Below, in pieces: positions 1 through 5,332 of a stretch of DNA of 7,204 bases. Within the stretch, counting starts at the first letter, position 1; each line of letters opens with the position of its first letter. Where the stretch lies: positions 1-7,204 of the forward strand of contig JAKEIB010000312.1 in NCBI GenBank assembly GCA_022614705.1. The letters are read 5' to 3'. The position numbers were made by a program, and so were the translations under genes. This DNA is from Planctomycetota bacterium. GTDB lineage: Bacteria > Planctomycetota > Planctomycetia > Pirellulales > Lacipirellulaceae. The notes beneath the pieces were generated by a model. It was given only the letters and a program-made list of their open reading frames with translations. It was not told the origin of the DNA and did no database searches.

Positions 1-2777
1 CGGCCAAGCACGACGACGGCGAAACGCTCCCAAATCGGCGCGAGCCATTGGAAATCGACTTGCACGCGGCGGACGAACACGTCGCCGAAGAAAATGCAGC
101 TGGCCGCGAGCACCAGCCACGGCCAAATGTCCTGGCTGACGACAGCCTGCGGCAAGTCGCGGCGATACGGATCGATCGCAAGCTGCGGCTCGAGCGCCTT
201 TTGTGCCTTCTCGCGGTCCTCCGGCAATTGCGGCAGCGCCGGCATGAGCTTGCCTCGCTCGCCGCGTTTCGCCGGCAGCTCGGCCATTTGCTCGAGCAGC
301 GTCGTATTCGTCTCGCGGTCGCGGAACTCGTCCGAATAGCCGATGTTCACGCCAGTGCGGAGCGTCGCGTCGCCGGCCATCACCATAATCATGTAACTGC
401 CCGGCTTTGAAGAGTCGAACTCGCCCACGTAGCGGCCCGGCCCGGTCTGCTCGATGTCGAGCGTAATCGGCTGCATGTCGGGCCCGATCACGGTGCCGTT
501 CATCGCCTGGTAATTGAGAAACTCCTCTTCGTCGTCGAGCGCGGAAATCACGACGCGCGTTTTGCTGCCCTTGACGTCGGTGGCGACGGCGAACTTGCCC
601 GTGTCGCCGGTGGGGCGCATCGACCAGCGGACCATCTGGCTGAAGAAGCGATCATATTGATCCCAGCCAGTCCACGGCGTGGTCCAGCGCTGGCCGGCGT
701 CGGTGGTGAACGCGACCGACTTGCCAAGCCCATACGACCAGGCGGCCAGGATCGTGGCGTTCTGCGACTCGGTCGGCACGGGCGACGTGAGAATCACGTC
801 CACGAGCGAGTTCTCCTTCACGGTCGTGAGCACGAAGCCGCTGACCGGTGGAATCGTGTCGGCAATTCCCTGCACGATTTCGTGCTGGGCGGTGATCCGC
901 GGACTGACCGGCGGATTCGGCTCGAACACCAACGGCCGGGCGATGCGTCGCGCTTCGCGCTGGAAGATCTTGGGCAGCGCGTTGGCGTTGTTGACCACGA
1001 AGTATTTGCCGCCGGTGGCGTTGGCGATCTTTTGCAACGTCACGCTGCCGGCCGGGCCGTGAGCGCCGACGGCTACGGTGGTGACAGTAACGCCGCCGTC
1101 TTTGAGGGCCTTCACGGTGCTGGGGCTGGGGGGCGTCGGGTCGCCGTCGCTGGCGATGATCATGTGCTTGACGGCCGCGTCCTTGCAAAGCGCGAATCCC
1201 GTGGCCGCCTTCTTCATGCCGGGATCGAAATCCGGCATGTCGCCCACCGTCATGCGATCGAGTCGGGCGAGCATCGTTTGCCGGTTCGGCCCTACCCGCA
1301 GTATTCCACCCTTGGACTGGCCCCACAGCCACGTATCGGTGCTGCCAAAGTAAACCAGCCCGCAATAATCGCGCGGCCCAAGCGCTTTGATTGCCTCCTG
1401 ACAAATTACCTTCTGCCAATAGTTGGCCTTGGGGATTTCGCTGGCGTGCATATTGAGCACCAGCGCCCCGACCGGCATGACCTTGGCGCTTTTGATTTGG
1501 AAATCGACCGGCATGGCCTTTTCGAGTTCGGTGTTCGTCCAGCCGCCGGCGCCGAAGCTGTTGGGCCCGCCGATCATGATCAGCCCGCAGCCGAGTTCCT
1601 CCGTGTTTCGCACGAGCATCTGAATCTGCTCGTCGGAGAAGCTGCTCACGGTGGCCGCGTCGTCGCCGCTGGTGCGGGGCACATTGGCCAGAATCACCGT
1701 GTCATACGTCTGCAATTCGGGCAGCGACGTGAACAGCCGATTGCTGGGCTGGACGACCACCTCCAGCCCTTCGTCGCGCAACCGCTCGATAAGATGGTCG
1801 AATTCGCCCGGATTTTCCCAGTCCTCAATCAACAGTACCTGGCCTTTGCCTTGCACGTGCGTGAACGAGGTGGCCTGATTGTTTTGGGTAAGCGCATCAT
1901 CGGCTGGATCGTCCGGTGTGAAGCTGGCTTCGTAGGTATAGAAATTCGCGTGCTCGATGTTCTCGGGCAGCGCCAGCACGCTCTTGCCGGGCTCGATGAC
2001 GCGCGTTTCTTCGATAAGCGTTTCTTCCCTGCCGCCCGCCTTGCGAACGATGCGCAGCTTGCCGCTGACCGGCGTGGCCGCTTGCGACGCATCGCTCGAT
2101 TCGTTGTTCATGACCACGCGTAACTCGAATGGCTGATTCTGACGCACGTCGGCCGGAATCGCGACCTTTTCGATGGTCACTTCGTTACGCTCATCGAGCG
2201 GCACGGGCATCGCGTCGATGCTCACGCCCGCGTCGGCAATGGCCCGCGCTTCTTCCAACGCGTCGCCGATGTTCTGGTTGCCATCGGACACGATGACGAT
2301 CCGCTTGGCCGAGTCGTGCGGGAACATCGCCATCGCCCGCTGCATGGCGTTGGAGAGGTTCGTATATTCCCGATCGAGCAGGCTTTCGACCTTCGGCAGT
2401 TGAATGTCGAAGTCGATCGGCGGGACCTCGACTTCCGCATTGCGGCCGAACACGATGACGCCGGCCCGGTCGCCCTTTTCGTCCTTCCGCTGCTCGCTGA
2501 TCGACTCGTTGACATAGTCGATCATCGACAGCCGGCGGTCCTCCGGAATGCTCAGCGATTGGTCCAGCAGGTAGATCACCGTCAGCCGGTCGCTGGTGCG
2601 TTGGAACTGCATCTCCGCGAGCGCCGCCACAATGAGCAGCACGACCAGCGTGCGGAACGCCAGCGCCATCATCCGCCGCCAGCGGCCAAGCCCGCTCAAG
2701 CTGCGAAAGCTGAACCACCACATCGGCGGCAGCAGCCCCAGGAGCAGCAGGTACCATGGACTATTGAAGACAAGCAT
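1..2777 (-). CDS. Large membrane protein with two VWA domains and an amidotransferase-like domain (C-terminus cut by window edge)
   Basis: The frame reads open for 925 codons from the ATG at 2777 to the left edge. Two hydrophobic segments (about residues 8-24 and 36-55) resemble the BatA-type N-terminus. VWA domain 1 (about 65-200) has an intact metal site: D72-x-S74-x-S76, T139 and the 'SDG' aspartate D165. A class I amidotransferase-like fold follows (about 313-425; 'VLLIEDWENPGEF', then 'IGGPNSFGAGGW') without an obvious GxCxG nucleophile elbow. VWA domain 2 (about 431-605) keeps 'SDGD' at 543-546 but has N442/H444/S446 where DxSxS belongs. A beta-rich region contains 'AWSYGLGKSVAFTTDAG' (from about residue 679), and a membrane helix lies at 885-905. 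The middle is therefore probably extracytoplasmic. An AGGA at 2788-2791 lies 10 bases before the start, and no nearby upstream in-frame start exists. Such proteins occur widely in planctomycetes, often near MoxR/DUF58/BatA genes; the substrate is unknown and a surface-protein or complex-assembly role is inference. Confidence 0.9.
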   Translation of the reverse strand, partial: MLVFNSPWYLLLLGLLPPMWWFSFRSLSGLGRWRRMMALAFRTLVVLLIVAALAEMQFQRTSDRLTVIYLLDQSLSIPEDRRLSMIDYVNESISEQRKDEKGDRAGVIVFGRNAEVEVPPIDFDIQLPKVESLLDREYTNLSNAMQRAMAMFPHDSAKRIVIVSDGNQNIGDALEEARAIADAGVSIDAMPVPLDERNEVTIEKVAIPADVRQNQPFELRVVMNNESSDASQAATPVSGKLRIVRKAGGREETLIEETRVIEPGKSVLALPENIEHANFYTYEASFTPDDPADDALTQNNQATSFTHVQGKGQVLLIEDWENPGEFDHLIERLRDEGLEVVVQPSNRLFTSLPELQTYDTVILANVPRTSGDDAATVSSFSDEQIQMLVRNTEELGCGLIMIGGPNSFGAGGWTNTELEKAMPVDFQIKSAKVMPVGALVLNMHASEIPKANYWQKVICQEAIKALGPRDYCGLVYFGSTDTWLWGQSKGGILRVGPNRQTMLARLDRMTVGDMPDFDPGMKKAATGFALCKDAAVKHMIIASDGDPTPPSPSTVKALKDGGVTVTTVAVGAHGPAGSVTLQKIANATGGKYFVVNNANALPKIFQREARRIARPLVFEPNPPVSPRITAQHEIVQGIADTIPPVSGFVLTTVKENSLVDVILTSPVPTESQNATILAAWSYGLGKSVAFTTDAGQRWTTPWTGWDQYDRFFSQMVRWSMRPTGDTGKFAVATDVKGSKTRVVISALDDEEEFLNYQAMNGTVIGPDMQPITLDIEQTGPGRYVGEFDSSKPGSYMIMVMAGDATLRTGVNIGYSDEFRDRETNTTLLEQMAELPAKRGERGKLMPALPQLPEDREKAQKALEPQLAIDPYRRDLPQAVVSQDIWPWLVLAASCIFFGDVFVRRVQVDFQWLAPIWERFAVVVLG

Positions 2778-2808
2778 GGCAGCGGAGTCCTGGCATGAGT
2801 ATTTAGCG

Positions 2809-2824
2809 CCGGCCGCCCGGCCGG
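2809..2824. repeat. GC-rich perfect inverted repeat upstream of the VWA gene
   Basis: CCGGCC (2809-2814) and GGCCGG (2819-2824) are perfect inverse complements separated by four bases. The hairpin lies 32-47 bases upstream of the VWA start codon, in its probable 5' leader or promoter. It has no T-run and so does not look like a terminator. It could be an operator, a leader hairpin, or chance in GC-rich DNA. Confidence 0.4.
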
Positions 2825-2832
2825 ATTCCCTT

Positions 2833-2854
2833 GCTTACGGCACCCACTGTAAGC
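2833..2854. repeat. GCTTAC/GTAAGC inverted repeat in the divergent gap
   Basis: GCTTAC (2833-2838) pairs perfectly with GTAAGC (2849-2854) across a 10-base loop. It sits between the divergent VWA and oxidoreductase genes, nearer the VWA side. It could be a regulator-binding dyad for either gene or a fragment of a dispersed intergenic repeat. The arms are short, so the function is uncertain. Confidence 0.35.
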
Positions 2855-2908
2855 CTACCTGTTTGCCCTCAATCTCTCAATCGCCGCGGCCCTCGGACGC
2901 CCCTGGGC

Positions 2909-2937
2909 GTGACAGTCGGCCGCGCCGTGGGTATGCT
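2909..2937 (+). promoter_or_regulatory. Candidate sigma70-type promoter for the Gfo/Idh/MocA gene
   Basis: GTGACA at 2909-2914 (5 of 6 to TTGACA) and TATGCT at 2932-2937 (4 of 6 to TATAAT) are separated by exactly 17 bases. Transcription would start near 2944 and leave a leader of about 32 bases, which contains the GAGG ribosome-binding site at 2964-2967, 8 bases before the ATG at 2976. The assignment rests on consensus matching only, and planctomycete promoters may deviate from this consensus. Confidence 0.35.
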
Positions 2938-2975
2938 TGGTTAGCGCCGATCCATAGATATTCGAGGCCTGTGCC

Positions 2976-4247
2976 ATGAAAAATTCCCCGCCACCATCTC
3001 GCCGCGAATTCCTTAAACGCACCGCCGCGGCCGGCTTGGCTATCGCGGCCCCCACATTCATCCCCGGCCGCGTGCTCGGCTTGGAGAACACGCCGCCACC
3101 CAGCGAACACGTTCTCATCGGCGTGATCGGCGTCGGCGTGCGTTCACGGCAGCTTATCGATCAAATTCCCCCCGGCGCGCGGGTCGTCGCGCTGGCCGAT
3201 TGCTACACCCAACGCGCGATCGATGCTGTCAAAGAGCGCAAGGTCAACTGGCCCGTGTACCAGGACTATCGCGATATGTTCGATAGCGAAAAGCTCGACG
3301 CCGTGATCGTTGGCACGCCCGACCACGCGCGGACGCTGCCGTGCATTCGTGCCATGCAAGCCGGGCTCGACGTGTACGCCGAAAAGCCGCTCACCGCGTA
3401 TGTCCGCGAGGGCCGCATCCTGGTCGATGCCGTGCGCAAGCACAAACGAGTTTTCCAAGTCGGCACGCAACAACGGACGATGGAGATCAACCGTTTCTGC
3501 TGCGAGTTCATTCGCGAAGGAAAGATCGGCAAGGTCGAAAAGGTGTCGGGCGTAAACTACCCGGGCCCGCGACGATATGAAGGTTTGCCTGAAGAGCCGG
3601 TCCCCGAGAACGATGACTGGAACACGTGGTGCGGACCCACGGAGCTGCGGCCGTTCAACAACCAATTGCAGTTCGCCTGGGTGCAATGGCGCGATTACTC
3701 GGGCGGCGAGATGACCAACTGGGGCGCGCACGGCATTGACCAAATTCAATGGGCGCTCGGCAAAGACGGCACCGGCCCCACCGAGCTCTGGCCCGATACG
3801 CCCGGCCCCAACGGCATCGTCTCGATGCGTTACAAAGACGGCCCCACGGTGCGCTTTGAGCGCAACGGCGCGCCGATGGGCGGGGCCGTATTCTTCGGCA
3901 GCGAGTGCAAAATGGAAATCAATCGCAATCGCTTCGCCACCAACCCGGCCCATTTCGTAAAGGACGCGCCGAACCCTGCCGTGCGGGATAAATGGGAAGG
4001 CGACGGCTGGATCGCCCGGCCGCACATTCAGAACTGGCTCGACTGCATTAAATCGCGCGAGCTGCCGAGCGCCGACGTCGAAATCGGCCATCGCTCGATC
4101 ACGGTTTGTCATCTACTCAACATCGCGCGCGAGCTCGGCCGGAAGTTGTTGTGGGATCCGGAAAAGGAACAGTTCGTCGGCGACGACGAAGCCAACAAAC
4201 TCCTCGACCGCCCGCGTCGCGCGGGCTTCGAGCTGCCTAGCGTCTAA
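2976..4247 (+). CDS. Tat-exported Gfo/Idh/MocA family NAD(P)-dependent oxidoreductase
   Basis: The 423-residue product begins with a twin-arginine signal: 'SRREFLK' with R9-R10, then a moderately hydrophobic alanine-rich stretch to about residue 28. The cleavage site is not clear. A Rossmann domain follows, with 'GVIGVGVRS' (G52, G54; S57 stands where the third glycine of GxGxxG is usual). E136-K137-P138 is the family's EKP motif, whose lysine is generally catalytic. The C-terminal substrate half carries 'WGAHGID' with H252 and D255, typical of active-site positions in planctomycete and Bacteroidetes members. Family members oxidise or reduce sugars, inositols or related polyols with NAD(P); the substrate cannot be read here. 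A GAGG lies 8 bases before the ATG, and the TAA is immediately followed by an in-frame TGA. The next same-strand gene is a ketose epimerase 168 bases away, suggesting sugar metabolism, although a large inverted repeat separates them. By analogy with exported glucose-fructose oxidoreductase, cofactor would be loaded before Tat export. Confidence 0.93.
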   Translation: MKNSPPPSRREFLKRTAAAGLAIAAPTFIPGRVLGLENTPPPSEHVLIGVIGVGVRSRQLIDQIPPGARVVALADCYTQRAIDAVKERKVNWPVYQDYRDMFDSEKLDAVIVGTPDHARTLPCIRAMQAGLDVYAEKPLTAYVREGRILVDAVRKHKRVFQVGTQQRTMEINRFCCEFIREGKIGKVEKVSGVNYPGPRRYEGLPEEPVPENDDWNTWCGPTELRPFNNQLQFAWVQWRDYSGGEMTNWGAHGIDQIQWALGKDGTGPTELWPDTPGPNGIVSMRYKDGPTVRFERNGAPMGGAVFFGSECKMEINRNRFATNPAHFVKDAPNPAVRDKWEGDGWIARPHIQNWLDCIKSRELPSADVEIGHRSITVCHLLNIARELGRKLLWDPEKEQFVGDDEANKLLDRPRRAGFELPSV

Positions 4248-4261
4248 TGAGTCTTTGAATG

Positions 4262-4389
4262 AACCGCCAAGAACGCCAAGTGCGCCAAGGATGCAAAGAC
4301 AGAAGGGTTTTCAACGTATCCATGAGCGATGTTCGTCTGAAAATCTGATTTCTAATCATATCTTGGCGTTCTTGGCGTCCTTGGCGGTT
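4262..4389. repeat. Large inverted repeat with arms built of 9-base units (REP/MITE-like, possible terminator)
   Basis: The left arm (4262-4290) and the inverse complement of the right arm (4361-4389) match at 25 of 29 positions, separated by a 70-base AT-richer loop. Each arm is a tandem series of CGCCAAGnn units of 9 bases. On the left these lie at 4265-4273, 4274-4282 and 4283-4291, with a decayed unit (TGCAAAGAC) at 4292-4300. The element fills most of the gap between the oxidoreductase stop and the epimerase start. Transcribed, it could fold into a long stem and end the upstream message; only a short T-run (4394-4397) follows, so intrinsic termination is weak. The unit-repeat architecture suggests a dispersed intergenic repeat, which is inference. 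No flanking target duplication is obvious. Confidence 0.75.
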
Positions 4390-4415
4390 AAAACTTTTCG
4401 TGATTATGGTGCTGC

Positions 4416-5264
4416 ATGAAATTCGGCATGAACTTGCTGTTGTGGACCGATCACCTGCACGACGGGCTGATGCCCGTGTTGCGGCAACTCAAGGAAGTCG
4501 GTTACGACGGCGTGGAAGTGCCGATCTTTAGCGCCGACGAGGAGCTCTATCGTACTTGGGGTCAACGTCTCGATGGACTTGGTCTGGAGCGAACAGCCGT
4601 CACGATACGCACCGAGGCGGATAACCCGATCTCGCCCGACCCCAAGGTGCGCGCCGCCGGCATCGAGGCCAGCAAGCGCACGCTCGATTGCTGCCGCGCG
4701 CTGGGCGCTCAAGCGATGTGCGGGCCATACCACTCGGCGCTTGGCTTATTTAGCGGCAGCGGGCCGACGAAGGACGAATGGAAATGGGGCGTTGAAAGCA
4801 TGCGCGCCGTCGCGGAGCACGCCGCCAGCGCGGGCGTTATGCTGGCCGTGGAGTATCTCAATCGCTTCGAAACATACTTTCTTACCTGCGCCGCGGACAC
4901 GGCCCGATTTATTGCGGAAGTAAATCATTCGAGTTGCCGGATGATGTACGACACGTTCCACGCCAACATCGAGGAGAAAAACATCCCCGCCGCGATTCGC
5001 ACGGCCGCGCCGTACACCTGCCACGTGCACATCTCCGAGAACGACCGCAGCACGCCCGGCCAGGGGCACGTTGCGTGGCAGGAAACCTTCGACACGCTCC
5101 ACGAAACCGGCTACGACGGCTGGATGGTCGTCGAAGCGTTCGGTCTGGCCCTGCCGGAAATTAGCGCCGCCACCAAAATCTGGCGCCGCATGTACGACAG
5201 CGAAGAGCAACTTGCCCGCGACGCACTGGCGTTCATGAAATCCGAAACCGCGCGGCGAGCTTAG
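4416..5264 (+). CDS. Ketose 3-epimerase of the D-tagatose/D-psicose 3-epimerase family (TIM barrel)
   Basis: The 282-residue product is an AP-endonuclease-2-type (xylose-isomerase-like) TIM barrel, close to the roughly 290 residues usual for ketose 3-epimerases. The four metal ligands can be read: E146 in 'AVEYLNRFE', D179 in 'YDTFHANIEE', H205 in 'CHVHISEND' and E240 in 'VVEAFG'. R211 and H182 are also present. As I recall the Pseudomonas cichorii D-tagatose 3-epimerase numbering (E152, D185, H211, R217, E246), every one is offset by exactly six residues. The expected reaction is Mn2+-dependent C3 epimerisation of a free keto-sugar through a cis-enediolate, with E146 and E240 also acting as acid/base. 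There is no signal peptide, so the enzyme is cytoplasmic. The ATG at 4416 starts the first barrel strand ('KFGMNLLLW'); no good Shine-Dalgarno precedes it, and M5 is a less likely alternative. Substrate preference cannot be decided from sequence. Confidence 0.93.
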   Translation: MKFGMNLLLWTDHLHDGLMPVLRQLKEVGYDGVEVPIFSADEELYRTWGQRLDGLGLERTAVTIRTEADNPISPDPKVRAAGIEASKRTLDCCRALGAQAMCGPYHSALGLFSGSGPTKDEWKWGVESMRAVAEHAASAGVMLAVEYLNRFETYFLTCAADTARFIAEVNHSSCRMMYDTFHANIEEKNIPAAIRTAAPYTCHVHISENDRSTPGQGHVAWQETFDTLHETGYDGWMVVEAFGLALPEISAATKIWRRMYDSEEQLARDALAFMKSETARRA

Positions 5265-5281
5265 ATTTCAACCTGGCTTGA

Positions 5282-5332
5282 TCGGTCAGCACGGCTCGTG
5301 GTACGATCGTAGTACACCGACGGGCTGACCGA
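5282..5332. promoter_or_regulatory. Concentric dyad abutting the RND permease start codon (candidate operator or leader hairpin)
   Basis: TCGGTCAGC (5282-5290) and GCTGACCGA (5324-5332) are perfect inverse complements. Inside them, TACGATCGTA (5302-5311) is a perfect 10-base palindrome whose centre (5306.5) nearly coincides with that of the outer pair (5307). The right outer arm ends at the base before the ATG at 5333 and occupies the place where a Shine-Dalgarno would be; none is evident. The element could be an operator for a regulator of the efflux gene, an RNA hairpin limiting translation, or a terminator of the epimerase transcript. The last is unlikely because no T-run follows. Confidence 0.5.

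Noticed and set aside
652..1419. A 255-codon minus-strand open frame inside the VWA gene
   Set aside because: It lies in a different frame from the 925-codon VWA reading and is low-complexity and arginine/histidine-rich, with no domain signal.
657..2123. A 488-codon open frame on the plus strand opposite the VWA gene
   Set aside because: It is antisense to a continuous frame with clear VWA motifs. Its product is rich in H, R, G and A with no recognisable domain, as expected of a shadow frame in high-GC DNA.
2845..2890. A leftward promoter for the VWA gene (TTGAGA with TAGGCT at 17 bases on the minus strand)
   Set aside because: The -10 element matches only 3 of 6 positions, which is too weak to report as a feature.
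2937..2960. TTGGTT and TAGATA as an alternative promoter for the oxidoreductase
   Set aside because: The spacer is only 12 bases, too short for sigma70-type recognition; the GTGACA/TATGCT pair with 17 bases is better.
3144..4112. A 322-codon minus-strand open frame opposite the oxidoreductase
   Set aside because: The plus-strand frame has a Tat signal, Rossmann motif, EKP motif and ribosome-binding site. The antisense product has none and is a composition artefact.
4262..4300. A CRISPR-like or tandem-repeat array
   Set aside because: The 9-base units are contiguous without spacers, far shorter than CRISPR repeats, and arranged as two opposed arms.
4259..4348. A 29-residue open frame beginning 'MNRQERQVRQ' in the gap after the oxidoreductase
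   Set aside because: The peptide repeat is a consequence of the 9-base DNA units in the inverted repeat. There is no ribosome-binding site and no independent sign of coding.
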